The notes beneath the pieces are model-generated. The model was given only the letters and a program-made list of their open reading frames with translations. It had not been told where the DNA came from and searched no databases. A stretch of 64,000 nucleotides of DNA, from NCBI RefSeq assembly GCF_022096995.1, contig NZ_JACXGQ010000003.1:310001-374000 (forward strand), written 5' to 3'. Position 1 is the stretch's first letter. Each line of letters begins with the position of its first letter. The DNA is from Yoonia sp. I 8.24 (GTDB lineage Bacteria > Pseudomonadota > Alphaproteobacteria > Rhodobacterales > Rhodobacteraceae). Positions 41,119 through 49,625 of the stretch are shown here, in pieces. Made by a program: the position numbers and the translations under genes.

Positions 41119-41916
41119 CTAGAATATCTTCAGCCAGCTTCCTCCCAATTGCCGCGCGGTTGCGCCGCAGCCAAGTTTGAACCGGGCGAGGCCGGGCGCG
41201 TGATAGGTGTCGACAGACCCCAAATCGAGTTGTCGGACGCCGCTGCGTGCCAATGACATACTTGCCGCTATCAGTATCCGATGGTGCGCCCTAGATTGGC
41301 GCCCCAATGCGTTTGTCCAGCCCAGATGATAGGTGGCGCAGCCGCCGTGGCGCAGAAATAGCATCGCTGCGATTGGAGTATTCCCACGCGCGGCGGTCCA
41401 GACCGAGACGTCATCGGGTGCAATATCTGCATAGGCTTTGATGATACTATGGGGCAGGGCACGAAAGCGTTTTTCGCGTTGCTGCAGCAGATCGGCATCG
41501 AGCAACCATTGATGCACCAGTGCATCAAACGGGGTGCTTTTGATATTGAATGGCTGTTTTTGTGCGCCGCGCCAAATGTTGCGCCATTTGCCGTGCATCT
41601 GCGCGGCCATAACGTCTTGATCCGTTGAAAGCGCGAGTTCTGCCACGGTCGCGGGGGTCATGATTTGGCGGTATCCAGCTTTGCGCAGGGCTTGTCGGTC
41701 GCCGCCGTTGCTATTGATCAAACGTAAATGCGCTGTGCGGAGCGCGTGGGCGTCAGGCGGGGCGGTCCAAATTGGCCCGCGCGGCGCAAAGGCGATACCA
41801 AAACGTTTGATCACCTGCACGGGGGCTGCGCCGGGGATATCTGCGGTTGTTACTGTCGCGCCAACGCGGCGGAGTGCCTGTCTGTAGTGCGGATGTTGTT
41901 GCAACGGCAAAATCAT
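41119..41916 (-). CDS. FemAB-like / GNAT-fold aminoacyl or acyl transferase
   Basis: A 265-aa protein resembling FemAB and BioF2-like GNAT proteins. The C-terminal half carries AMLFLRHGGCATYHLGWTN and GVRQLDLGSVDTYHAPGLARFKLGCG, as in enzymes that modify peptidoglycan peptides or cell-surface polymers. No signal peptide. The exact reaction is unknown. Confidence 0.75.
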   Translation of the reverse strand: MILPLQQHPHYRQALRRVGATVTTADIPGAAPVQVIKRFGIAFAPRGPIWTAPPDAHALRTAHLRLINSNGGDRQALRKAGYRQIMTPATVAELALSTDQDVMAAQMHGKWRNIWRGAQKQPFNIKSTPFDALVHQWLLDADLLQQREKRFRALPHSIIKAYADIAPDDVSVWTAARGNTPIAAMLFLRHGGCATYHLGWTNALGRQSRAHHRILIAASMSLARSGVRQLDLGSVDTYHAPGLARFKLGCGATARQLGGSWLKIF

Positions 41917-41962
41917 AGGCTGTGTTAAGCCATTGGAAACCTAAGACGTGGTTAATGATGCC

Positions 41963-42103
41963 ATGAAAAAACGTGCCAACTCTGTCGCAGGCGTGATTGC
42001 GCCCCCACCTCGCCCAACAGCATTGGGGGCGGCCATGGTGGCCGCCCTCATTTCATTCCCCGTGGGAATCACATTGTTTACAGTGGATTTACTGTTGCTT
42101 TAG
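41963..42103 (+). CDS. Small putative membrane protein (46 aa)
   Basis: A short ORF beginning [20 protein letters not shown], followed by a hydrophobic segment (about residues 21-44) ending in DLLLL. A positive N-terminus plus one helix suggests a single-pass inner-membrane protein. Its stop overlaps the converging tyrS stop by four bases (TTAG), the same convergent overlap seen at comEC/lexA. Shine-Dalgarno is weak. Not recognised. Confidence 0.45.
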   Translation: MKKRANSVAGVIAPPPRPTALGAAMVAALISFPVGITLFTVDLLLL

Positions 42104-43350
42104 CCAAGTTGAACCAAAGCATGGCGTTTTTTCCCAGCGCTCAGCTTGATCGGGGTTGCCAGTGCGTCCGCATCAATGATCAAGCCGGGGTTTTCCAAAG
42201 GGGCATCGTTCAAACGTGCGCCGTTTTCGCCGATCAAACGCTTAGCGTCTTTACCGCTTTTGGACAGACCTGCGCGCACAAACAATTGCACGATGGAAAT
42301 GCCATCGCCCAAATCATCCACCGATAGGGTCACAGTGGGTAGGTCATCGCCAACACCGCCTTTTTCAAACACTTCGCGTGCAGTGGCTTCGGCGGCTTGC
42401 GCCGCTTCGGCCCCGTGCAGCAGGGTTGTGACCTCATTGGCGAGGATGATTTTCGCGGCGTTGATCTCAGATCCTTCGAGCGCGCCCAGACGGTCGCATT
42501 CTTCGACAGGCAGTTCTGTGTAGAGCTTGAGGAAACGGCCCGTGTCGGCATCGGTTGTGTTGCGCCAGAACTGCCAGAATTCATAGGGTGACAGCATTTC
42601 AGGGTTCAGCCAAACCGCGCCAGATTGCGATTTGCCCATCTTTTTGCCGTCAGATGTGGTCAATAGCGGCGATGTCAGGCCAAAAATCTGATGATCCAAC
42701 ACACGGCGCGTTAGGTCGATCCCGTTGACGATATTGCCCCATTGGTCCGATCCACCCATTTGCAGCACGCAGCCGTAGCGGCGGTTCAGCTCTAGGAAAT
42801 CATAGGCCTGCAAGATCATGTAGTTGAACTCAAGGAAGGACAGCGATTGTTCCCGGTCGAGCCGCGATTTCACGCTTTCAAACGCAAGCATCCGGTTAAT
42901 CGAGAAATGCCGCCCGATGTCGCGCAGAAAATCAAGGTAATTCAACCCGTCCAGCCATTCGGCGTTATTGATCATCATCGCGCCATTTGGTGCATCCGAG
43001 TAGTCAAGGTAAGCAGAAAAAACCTGACGGATACCTGCGATATTGGCGTCGATCTGCTCAGGCCCCAAAAGCGGGCGCTCATCTGCGCGAAACGATGGAT
43101 CGCCCACCTTTGTCGTGCCGCCGCCCATCAGGGTAATCGGTTTGTGGCCCGTTTTTTGAAGCCAGCGCAGCATCATGATTTGGATCAGCGATCCCACGTG
43201 CAATGATTTTGCCGTCGCATCAAAGCCGATATAGGCAGGAACAACACCGTTGGAGAGCGCCTCATCAAGCGCCTGATAATCTGTGCAATCGGCCAAAAAG
43301 CCGCGCGACATCATTACAGACATAAATTCAGATTTCGGATGGTAGGTCAT
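42100..43350 (-). CDS. tyrS: Tyrosyl-tRNA synthetase
   Basis: Class I synthetase charging tRNA-Tyr, 416 aa from [17 protein letters not shown]. Shows the HIGH equivalent in [50 protein letters not shown] (KMSKS equivalent) and a C-terminal S4-like RNA-binding domain ([18 protein letters not shown]). The start at 43350 leaves 63 bases to the divergent anmK; an upstream start would overlap the anmK promoter. Confidence 0.97.
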   Translation of the reverse strand: MTYHPKSEFMSVMMSRGFLADCTDYQALDEALSNGVVPAYIGFDATAKSLHVGSLIQIMMLRWLQKTGHKPITLMGGGTTKVGDPSFRADERPLLGPEQIDANIAGIRQVFSAYLDYSDAPNGAMMINNAEWLDGLNYLDFLRDIGRHFSINRMLAFESVKSRLDREQSLSFLEFNYMILQAYDFLELNRRYGCVLQMGGSDQWGNIVNGIDLTRRVLDHQIFGLTSPLLTTSDGKKMGKSQSGAVWLNPEMLSPYEFWQFWRNTTDADTGRFLKLYTELPVEECDRLGALEGSEINAAKIILANEVTTLLHGAEAAQAAEATAREVFEKGGVGDDLPTVTLSVDDLGDGISIVQLFVRAGLSKSGKDAKRLIGENGARLNDAPLENPGLIIDADALATPIKLSAGKKRHALVQLG

Positions 43351-43413
43351 TGGCTTGTTCCTGCGGTGGTCTCGGTGCACTCTATAGTCAGGTCACGGCC
43401 CAAGGGAAAGTCT

Positions 43414-44550
43414 ATGTTGAAATCTGGATTTATGCGTGCGCTTGGCACGATGTCGGGCACGTCTTTGGACGGGGTCGATGCGGCTGTGCTGGACACTGAT
43501 GGGATCAATATCGCAGGTTTTGGCCCCATCGATTATCGCGCCTATACTGATGCAGAACGTGCGGTACTAAGCGGGCATCTGGGGCGTTGGCATGATAATG
43601 ATGTCATCGAATGCGCCAAAGTGGTCGAGGCCGCCCATATCGCCGTGATGGCCCCGTTTGAGGATGTTGATATCGCAGGGTTTCATGGGCAGACATTGGC
43701 GCATGACCCGGGTGGGCGCGGCACACACCAATGCGGTAACGGTCAGCATTTGGCAGATGCCTTGGATATTCCTGTCGCTTGGGATTTTCGCACCGAGGAT
43801 GTGGTTTCAGGTGGGCAGGGTGCGCCGCTTTCTCCGTTTTATCATTTTGCATTGGCGAAATGGATTGGGGCGACAGCCCCGGTTGCATTTTTGAACCTTG
43901 GCGGTGTCGGCAACATTACTTGGGTCGATCCGCACTATGATGATCCCGCAGAGCCCGGGGCGTTGGTCGCCTTTGACACGGGCCCCGCAAACGCGCCCAT
44001 CAATGATGTAATGCAGGCGCGCCGTGGTGTTGCCTATGATAAAGACGGGGCCTTGGCGGCAACGGGTACCGCCGACGCGGAAATTATCGCTCAGTTTCTA
44101 ACGCATCCTTATTTTGCGCGCCCTTTACCAAAGTCACTGGATCGGGATGCGTTTTCTGGCTTGATCGACAGTGTGGCTCATCTTTCTGATGCCGATGCGG
44201 TCGCGACACTGACACAAGCTGTGGCGGCAAGCGTGGCTCATGCCGTGGCCCAATGCCCGGCACCAACAACCCAACTATTGGTCTGCGGCGGCGGGCGAAA
44301 TAACGCGGCGATGATGCGCGCGATCTCGGGTGCATTGCAAACTGACGTCGTGCCGGTCGAGGCCGTCGGTATGAACGGTGATATGCTTGAAGCGCAAGCT
44401 TTTGCGTTTTTAGCCGTGCGTGTGGCGCGCGGATTGTCTTTGTCCGCCCCCGGAACAACCGGGGTTGCCGCGCCCGTTTCCGGGGGGCGAGTCGCGAAAC
44501 CGACAGATTCACCGCTCGAGCAGAGTGCTGGTGTTTCGCTCGACCTGTAA
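43414..44550 (+). CDS. anmK: Anhydro-N-acetylmuramic acid kinase
   Basis: Phosphorylates and hydrolyses 1,6-anhydroMurNAc to MurNAc-6-phosphate in cell-wall recycling. 378 aa, ASKHA fold, with [43 protein letters not shown] and [20 protein letters not shown] lies seven bases before the ATG. Divergent from tyrS. Confidence 0.96.
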   Translation: MLKSGFMRALGTMSGTSLDGVDAAVLDTDGINIAGFGPIDYRAYTDAERAVLSGHLGRWHDNDVIECAKVVEAAHIAVMAPFEDVDIAGFHGQTLAHDPGGRGTHQCGNGQHLADALDIPVAWDFRTEDVVSGGQGAPLSPFYHFALAKWIGATAPVAFLNLGGVGNITWVDPHYDDPAEPGALVAFDTGPANAPINDVMQARRGVAYDKDGALAATGTADAEIIAQFLTHPYFARPLPKSLDRDAFSGLIDSVAHLSDADAVATLTQAVAASVAHAVAQCPAPTTQLLVCGGGRNNAAMMRAISGALQTDVVPVEAVGMNGDMLEAQAFAFLAVRVARGLSLSAPGTTGVAAPVSGGRVAKPTDSPLEQSAGVSLDL

Positions 44551-44658
44551 ACGCCTTGCGCTTCACGGCGAAGTGATTTGGTTGTGCGGATATTCGCCTT
44601 GTTTTTATGGCAATTAGCTCTTTTTCGCTGACCCTATTCACAGGGCTGTGAGACGGTA

Positions 44659-44686
44659 TTGAACGATGTCCATAAAAGAGTAGATG
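44659..44686 (+). promoter_or_regulatory. Candidate promoter of the outer-membrane protein gene
   Basis: TTGAAC (-35), 16-base spacer, TAGATG (-10), 38 bases before the ATG at 44725. The match at -10 is partial. Confidence 0.35.
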
Positions 44687-44724
44687 TGTGGACACGACCA
44701 CAATCCACAAAGGAAGAAACCAAA

Positions 44725-45351
44725 ATGATGAATACATTGAAACTGGTTCGTTTGAGCATGATCGCGACGCCATTGGCACTGGCTGCAGGCATGGCATCTG
44801 CTGGCGGACTATCTGAACCTGTTGAAACCGTTGCACCAACTCCGGTACCCGTAGCAGCCCCTACGCCGATGATGCATGATGGTGATTGGACTGGCTTTTA
44901 TGCTGGTGGCCAAATTGGTTACGGGTCAGTCGAATCTGATGATCTGACTGACGACATCGAAGGCGCAACATATGGTGTTCACGGCGGTTATATGCATGAC
45001 TTTGGGTCATGGGTACTGGGTGCTGAATTGGATATCGACGGTACAGATGCAGAATCGTCAGCTGACGACGTCGAAATTGACTCTATCGCGCGGGCAAAAC
45101 TGCGCGTCGGGTATGATGCTGGCGATTGGCTACCATATTTCACCGCTGGTGTTGCGCAGGCTGAGGTGGACTTTGCCGGTACAGATCTTTCGGACACTGG
45201 CAGCTTTGCAGGTTTGGGCGCGGAATACCGTGTGAGCGACAGTCTGCGTGTTGGTGGCGAAGTTCTTCAGCACCAATTCGACGACTTTGATGGCACAGGT
45301 TTTGACTTCGATGCAACGACTGTTGCAGCACGCGTTTCGTTCCAGTTCTAA
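44725..45351 (+). CDS. Outer-membrane beta-barrel protein
   Basis: A 208-aa protein with a signal peptide (about residues 1-24, ending AAGMASA), a short Pro/Val/Ala stretch, then an eight-stranded-type barrel (WTGFYAGGQIGYGSVES, GATYGVHGGYMHDFGSWVLG, ARAKLRVGYDAGDWLPYFT) ending in the classical C-terminal aromatic residue (VSFQF). It resembles small Omp25/OmpW-like barrels of alphaproteobacteria. AAGGAAG precedes the two adjacent ATG codons. Acidic loops suggest a surface exposed to seawater-like ionic strength. Confidence 0.88.
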   Translation: MMNTLKLVRLSMIATPLALAAGMASAGGLSEPVETVAPTPVPVAAPTPMMHDGDWTGFYAGGQIGYGSVESDDLTDDIEGATYGVHGGYMHDFGSWVLGAELDIDGTDAESSADDVEIDSIARAKLRVGYDAGDWLPYFTAGVAQAEVDFAGTDLSDTGSFAGLGAEYRVSDSLRVGGEVLQHQFDDFDGTGFDFDATTVAARVSFQF

Positions 45352-45369
45352 TCCCCGAACTGGCGCGTT

Positions 45370-45405
45370 GCGGGTGCGGTCCCTTATCCCCGAGACCGCA
45401 CCCGC
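45370..45405 (+). terminator. 12-bp hairpin after the barrel-protein gene
   Basis: GCGGGTGCGGTC (45370-45381) pairs perfectly with GACCGCACCCGC (45394-45405), loop of 12 bases. No T-run follows; it may protect the mRNA 3' end or act with the terminator just downstream. Confidence 0.6.
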
Positions 45406-45415
45406 AAACCGGAAA

Positions 45416-45449
45416 GGCCCGTAGTGAAAACGACGGGTCTTTTCTGTTT
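45416..45449 (+). terminator. Intrinsic terminator of the barrel-protein gene
   Basis: GGCCCGT (45416-45422) pairs with ACGGGTC (45433-45439, one G-T pair) followed by TTTTCTGTTT. Lies 11 bases after the perfect 12-bp hairpin. Confidence 0.75.
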
Positions 45450-46254
45450 AAGTCATCATTTGGTCAATCGTTGCGCTGTCGATACCGTTCTGGAGCGCGC
45501 GAAAACTACCCTCAAACATCCCTTCCGCTGTATCATAAATTGCACGGTGCGTTACACGCGCGAGCGCGGAGCCAAGCGAAAGGCGTGCAACGCCTGCCTT
45601 GGCAAAACCATCCAGTGATTGCCCTGCAAAATCGCCAGCGACAAGCGCATTCACAGGCTTGTCTACGGCCGCGCAAATGCGTGCAAGCGCGGCCATATCA
45701 GGCGGCATTGGTGCGTAAAGGCAATCTGCACCCGCAGCAGAAAATCCTTGCAACCGTTTGATTGCGGCGTCGGTGTCATAGGTGCCGATCATGATGCCGT
45801 CGGCGCGCGCGGTCAGCACAAAATCATTTGGCAATGCGCGGGCGGCACTTGCGGCGGCGCGGATCCGTTCAATTGCTAAATCATGGTCATAAGGGGCGTC
45901 GCCCGGCAGGATCGTATCCTCGATACAGATCCCGGCAAGCCCAATCTCGGCCGCCATCCGGACGGTCTGTGCGCAGTCATCTGGGCTGTCACCAAAGCCG
46001 TTTTCAAAATCGCCTTGCACTGGCACGGTTGCGACGGAAAGGATGTCGCTCGCATGGGCGAGAGCCTCATCGCGGGTGAGCGTGCCGCCATCTACGCGCC
46101 CTAGCGTGAATGCATGGGCCGCTGACGATGTGGCCAGCGCCTTGGCGCCCATGGATTGTAGCATCTTGGCGCTGCCTTTGTCCCAGATGTTGGCCATGAT
46201 GAACGGGTGCCCCGCCACATGAAGCGCGCGAAAAACTGTGCCGGGGTGGGTCAT
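45448..46254 (-). CDS. Isocitrate lyase / PEP mutase family protein
   Basis: A 268-aa TIM-barrel protein of the ICL/PEPM superfamily (phosphonopyruvate mutase, oxaloacetate decarboxylase, 2-methylisocitrate lyase relatives). Seen: MANIWDKGSAKMLQSMGAKA, the metal-binding region as QGDFENGFGDSPDD, GICIEDTI and LTARADGIM. The KKCGH catalytic loop of true isocitrate lyase is absent, so isocitrate is not the substrate. The start overlaps the ada stop (ATGA), suggesting cotranscription. Confidence 0.87.
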   Translation of the reverse strand: MTHPGTVFRALHVAGHPFIMANIWDKGSAKMLQSMGAKALATSSAAHAFTLGRVDGGTLTRDEALAHASDILSVATVPVQGDFENGFGDSPDDCAQTVRMAAEIGLAGICIEDTILPGDAPYDHDLAIERIRAAASAARALPNDFVLTARADGIMIGTYDTDAAIKRLQGFSAAGADCLYAPMPPDMAALARICAAVDKPVNALVAGDFAGQSLDGFAKAGVARLSLGSALARVTHRAIYDTAEGMFEGSFRALQNGIDSATIDQMMT

Positions 46255-47312
46255 TTTATTGTCCTTTGTGCATAAGTCTTTTCAAGATCGATCAGTTTTT
46301 GTTTGCGCCACAGCCCGCCGCCATACCCGGTCAGCGATCCATCCGCGCCGATCACACGGTGACACGGGATAATCAGCGCAATTTGATTGGACCCGTTGGC
46401 GCGGGCAACTGCGCGTGTGGCAGTCGGTGCGCTGATCGCCTGAGCAAGCACGCTGTAGCTACGCGTTTCGCCAGCAGGAATATCGCGCAAGGCGGTCCAA
46501 ACTTGGCGGGTGAAGGGCGTACCGTGCAAGACAAGTGGCACGGTGAAAACGGCGCTCTTGCCATCAAAAAACGCGGTCAATTCTGCGGCGGTTTGTTCCG
46601 TGATATCTGTGCGGCCGATCCCTATGTCACCCTTGGACATTTTGCGTAGGCGTGCCAGCTCAGCGGGGAGCGCCTTGCGATCCGCGAATTCGAGTAGATG
46701 CAGCGCGCGCTTGTCGCAGACCGCGATCATGTCGCCCAAGGGGGTCGGAATATGCGCCGCGCGCAGCAGGGCGTCTTTTGCGAAATTGCCGGGGGCGGTG
46801 CCGATGAGCCTTGCGAAAGCGGCACGAAAAGCAGCTGGGCTGTCGAAACCTGCGTCAAGTTGGGCATCAATCACCTTACCCGTTTCGAGCGTCGTAAACC
46901 CGCTGGCCAGCCGCCGCTGTCGCGCCATGTCCAAAAATGTCATGCCAAAATGGCGTTTGAAGCTGCGTCGCACCGTCGATGGATCAAACCCCATCGCGGT
47001 CACGTCTGCTTCTGACCAGCGTCGCATCGGGTCCGCATCCAGCGCGGCCAATAGTGCCGTAATCACCGGATCAGTCTGGGCGGCAGGTGCGACCGGGTGG
47101 CACCGTTTGCAGGGTCGAAAGCCAGCCTGAATACAATCGGCTACATCGCTGAAAAAAGTACAGTTTTCGCGTTTCGGTTTGCGTGCGGGGCACGTCAATC
47201 TGCAAAAAATACCTGTCGAGGAAACGCCAACAAAGGCGGTTCCATCATAGGCGGGATCGCGGGCCAAGAGCGCTTCGTAAAGCACATCGTCATTGGGAAG
47301 GGTCATCAACAT
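46251..47312 (-). CDS. ada: Ada: adaptive-response activator and O6-alkylguanine-DNA methyltransferase
   Basis: Bifunctional DNA repair and regulatory protein, 353 aa. The N-terminal zinc domain has the four-Cys pattern FCRLTC and CKRC; the first Cys accepts methyl from phosphotriesters and switches on transcription. An AraC-type HTH follows (about residues 85-175), then the methyltransferase domain with the acceptor motif IIPCHRVIG. All key cysteines are present. It shares a transcript with the PEPM-family gene, an unusual partner. Confidence 0.95.
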   Translation of the reverse strand: MLMTLPNDDVLYEALLARDPAYDGTAFVGVSSTGIFCRLTCPARKPKRENCTFFSDVADCIQAGFRPCKRCHPVAPAAQTDPVITALLAALDADPMRRWSEADVTAMGFDPSTVRRSFKRHFGMTFLDMARQRRLASGFTTLETGKVIDAQLDAGFDSPAAFRAAFARLIGTAPGNFAKDALLRAAHIPTPLGDMIAVCDKRALHLLEFADRKALPAELARLRKMSKGDIGIGRTDITEQTAAELTAFFDGKSAVFTVPLVLHGTPFTRQVWTALRDIPAGETRSYSVLAQAISAPTATRAVARANGSNQIALIIPCHRVIGADGSLTGYGGGLWRKQKLIDLEKTYAQRTIK

Positions 47313-47380
47313 GTCCAAAGCCTATGCGATTCGTCCGGGTGGTGCCGCCTGAAATCGGGCGTCTATTGCTTGTGCGCGCC

Positions 47381-47824
47381 TCAACCATCAAGCCCGGTCA
47401 AATTGCGGGGCCCTGCGCCCTCCGATCCCTTAACGTCTTGCGGATTGTATAGCGCGCAGCTTTGCAGGCTCAGGCAACCGCATCCAATACAGCCATCCAA
47501 TTTGTCGCGCAGGTCTGTCAGTGCGGCGATGCGCGCGTCGATTTTAACACGAAACCCCTTACTGATGCGTGTCCAATCTGCTTTGCTTGGCGCTTTGTGC
47601 GCCGGAAGCCCCTGTAAATTTTCTGCAATTTCCGACAGTGGAAAGCCAAGCGTTTGTGCCGCCATCACAAAGGATAAACGCCGAATATCAGCACGCCCAT
47701 AGCGACGATGCCCGCCGTCATTACGCAAAGGCGCAACGATCCCGTGGGTTTCGTAAAACCGGATCGCAGAGACCGCCAATCCGGTGCGTGCAGAAAGGTC
47801 GCCAATAGATAATCCCGTGGCCAT
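47381..47824 (-). CDS. soxR: Redox-sensing transcriptional activator SoxR
   Basis: MerR-family regulator with a [2Fe-2S] cluster, 147 aa from MATGLSIGDL. The N-terminal HTH (VSAIRFYETHGIVAPLRNDG), a dimerisation helix, and the cluster ligands Cys112, Cys115, Cys117, Cys123 (CIGCGCLSLQSC, the exact SoxR spacing) are present. It should be activated by redox-cycling compounds or NO. The divergent intergenic region has a SoxR box. The frame is open 17 codons upstream into that operator, so the later start is preferred. Confidence 0.96.
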   Translation of the reverse strand: MATGLSIGDLSARTGLAVSAIRFYETHGIVAPLRNDGGHRRYGRADIRRLSFVMAAQTLGFPLSEIAENLQGLPAHKAPSKADWTRISKGFRVKIDARIAALTDLRDKLDGCIGCGCLSLQSCALYNPQDVKGSEGAGPRNLTGLDG

Positions 47825-47835
47825 AAAAATAATCC

Positions 47836-47866
47836 TTGATCTCAAGTTAACTTTAGAAATTAGAAC
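47836..47866 (+). promoter_or_regulatory. SoxR operator overlapping a 19-bp-spaced promoter
   Basis: The dyad TCTCAAGTTAACTTTAGA (47840-47857) closely matches the SoxR box CCTCAAGTTAACTTGAGG. It lies between TTGATC (47836-47841) and TAGAAC (47861-47866), separated by 19 bases, the over-long spacer typical of MerR-family-activated promoters. It points toward the small ORF and VOC gene on the plus strand. Confidence 0.88.
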
Positions 47867-47900
47867 CCTAATCACGCGAGAAATCTAGTGAGAAACTGCC

Positions 47901-48080
47901 ATGAGACTTTCAAACCAACGCACCTACTTTGCCGATAGTGCCGCCGCCGCGGCCATGCGCCACGAGGGCATCGGTTGGGATCATCAAGACCACAGTCTGA
48001 TGATGCCGCGTGCGGAGCAGCGCTCTTGGATTGCGCGGATCATTCTTAGAAAAAGGAAAACAGAAAATGAGCCATCTTGA
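47901..48080 (+). CDS. Small protein under SoxR control (59 aa)
   Basis: A short ORF starting MRLSNQRTYFADSAAAAAMR, with a basic C-terminus containing RSWIARIILRKRKTENE. Not recognised; no membrane helix or Cys. It is the first gene after the SoxR-type promoter (start 35 bases past the -10) and its end overlaps the VOC gene start by 14 bases, which favours coupled translation. Possibly an amphipathic or nucleic-acid/membrane-binding small protein; function unknown. Confidence 0.55.
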   Translation: MRLSNQRTYFADSAAAAAMRHEGIGWDHQDHSLMMPRAEQRSWIARIILRKRKTENEPS

Positions 48081-48468
48081 ACACGTCAATATTACTGTCT
48101 CAAACCCCAAAGCGACCGCACGGATGCTTGAACAGCTTTTTGATTGGCATATCCGCTGGGAGGGTGCCGCGATGGGAGGCGCGGGTTATACGCTGCACGT
48201 TGGCACCGACGACAGCTATATCGCGATCTATTCCGGCAGCGACCCCGCCCAAACGGTCCCGAAATCTGACGCGAGCTATCACACACGTGGTGCGATGAAC
48301 CACATTGGCATCGTGGTCGATGATCTTGATCTCATTGCGGAAAAGGTCAGCGCAATGGGATATGTGGCCCATAGCCATGCAGATTACGAACCGGGGCGGC
48401 GGTTTTATTTTAACGACGATGATGGGGTAGAATACGAGCTGATCAGCTATGCTGAGGCAACTGCATAA
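48067..48468 (+). CDS. VOC family (glyoxalase/bleomycin-resistance type) protein
   Basis: A 133-aa vicinal-oxygen-chelate protein (LEHVNITVSNPKATARMLEQ, MNHIGIVVDDLDLIAEKV, RRFYFNDDDGVEYELISY). Metal ligand candidates are His5, the His of MNHIGI and the Glu of EYELI. Such proteins detoxify methylglyoxal, fosfomycin-like compounds or lipid peroxides, or cleave dihydroxyaromatics. The SoxR-type promoter upstream suggests a role in redox-cycler or electrophile stress. Confidence 0.85.
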   Translation: MSHLEHVNITVSNPKATARMLEQLFDWHIRWEGAAMGGAGYTLHVGTDDSYIAIYSGSDPAQTVPKSDASYHTRGAMNHIGIVVDDLDLIAEKVSAMGYVAHSHADYEPGRRFYFNDDDGVEYELISYAEATA

Positions 48469-48515
48469 GACAAGCGTATGCCGACGGCTACGCGATCGGC
48501 TTGGTGAAAGTGCAA

Positions 48516-48543
48516 TTGTGCGCATGACATTGTCCGATATGAT
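48516..48543 (+). promoter_or_regulatory. Promoter for a probably leaderless sulfotransferase-like gene
   Basis: TTGTGC (-35), 16-base spacer, TATGAT (-10). The -10 ends six bases before the ATG at 48550, so transcription would start at or next to the initiation codon. Confidence 0.45.
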
Positions 48544-48549
48544 AGCTGC

Positions 48550-49521
48550 ATGAAAAAGAACGCAAAAACTTTGCGCAAACATGTCTATGCGCATGCGATG
48601 TGGCGCACAGGAAGCACTGCGCTCGCTCAGTGCTTCCTCAGATCTACAGACTATCTTGTCTTTTATGAACCATTTCATGAATGTTGTGGATCGCTATGGC
48701 ACATCGACAATGTGCGCAAGAATATGTCCCATTCGACAAATTTTCTGGGCCACCCGGTTTGGACAGGCGGATATTTTGATTCTTACAAGCTGATCGATCC
48801 TAAGACAGGGCAACCGCTCTATGCGCTCTATGATCCCGCTAGTGCAGTCGCAGATGTTTATCGACGACCTTCGCAGCGGTCTTTGACTTACATAGCGGCG
48901 TGTAAACGTGTTGCGCGGGCACAGGGAAAGGCAGCCTTTTTTGGTTTTTGTCGGTCCGGGTTTCAGCAGCGGGGGCTTCCTACTGGCGATGACACGACCG
49001 GATTTTACCTTTGGCGGGATCCGGCCGCGCAGTTTCAGTCATACAACTGGCCGGACAATACCTATTTTCTGCCCAAAACAATTGCGCAGCTGTGTTATGC
49101 GCCGGAGTTGCGGCGCGTTTTGCGTGGGTTATTGGGAAGGCATAGGGCAAAGCTAGCGGTTCACTTTGTCGAAGCGCGGTTTTTGAAGGAGCAAGGACGC
49201 AAGGACCTTTTATTGAAGTTTACCGCGCTCTTGACTGAGGAAGAGCGTTTTGCGGTTTTCTATCTCAGCCACTATGTGACGGGGCAGATCGCGCAAGAAC
49301 AGGGTATTGCTGCTTTTTCGATGGATGAACTGGCCTTGGACCCGGGGCAGCATGCCAAATTCGAAACGGCTTTTGGGGTCAGCCTTGCGACATTGCGACA
49401 AAATGATAGACAGATTGATCTCGCAGATTTGAAGCGGTTTCGCGTGATACAAGATCGGGTTGAGGATGCCGTTGCAAAGGCGAGTATTGATTTTCGTCCA
49501 CTCAGCGCGCGATTTGAATAG
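48550..49521 (+). CDS. Sulfotransferase-like protein
   Basis: A 323-aa protein. The N-terminus MWRTGSTALAQCFLRS resembles the 5'-PAPS-binding loop (RSGST) of sulfotransferases, followed by DYLVFYEPFHE, a pattern found in carbohydrate sulfotransferase-like proteins. A 3'-PAPS element may be YLWRDPAAQFQSYNW. It would transfer sulfate to a sugar or lipid, possibly at the cell surface. No secretion signal. There is no usable Shine-Dalgarno; a -10 lies six bases upstream of the ATG. It looks like an accessory gene with no functional link to its neighbours. Confidence 0.65.
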   Translation: MKKNAKTLRKHVYAHAMWRTGSTALAQCFLRSTDYLVFYEPFHECCGSLWHIDNVRKNMSHSTNFLGHPVWTGGYFDSYKLIDPKTGQPLYALYDPASAVADVYRRPSQRSLTYIAACKRVARAQGKAAFFGFCRSGFQQRGLPTGDDTTGFYLWRDPAAQFQSYNWPDNTYFLPKTIAQLCYAPELRRVLRGLLGRHRAKLAVHFVEARFLKEQGRKDLLLKFTALLTEEERFAVFYLSHYVTGQIAQEQGIAAFSMDELALDPGQHAKFETAFGVSLATLRQNDRQIDLADLKRFRVIQDRVEDAVAKASIDFRPLSARFE

Positions 49522-49580
49522 TTTGCGCAAAATCGCCGAAATGCTGGACGGATAGTCATTTGCCTGTTACGCATCCCCGT

Positions 49581-49625
49581 ATGAAGAGCATCTGCATCAT
49601 TATCTGCTGCATTATTACCTGCTGA
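49581..49625 (+). CDS. Putative Cys/Ile leader peptide of the cysS-cimA operon
   Basis: A 14-codon ORF encoding MKSICIIICCIITC. Six Ile and four Cys make up 10 of the 13 residues after Met. It ends 83 bases before the cysS start, and the operon continues with cimA, the isoleucine-pathway citramalate synthase. Downstream, GCGGGCT (49634-49640) can pair with AGCCCGC (49677-49683), while TGAAGAGCA at the start of the ORF can pair with TGCTCTTTCA (49640-49649). Ribosome stalling at Ile or Cys codons could therefore shift the fold. No T-run and no good Shine-Dalgarno are visible, so the mechanism is inferred. Confidence 0.6.
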   Translation: MKSICIIICCIITC

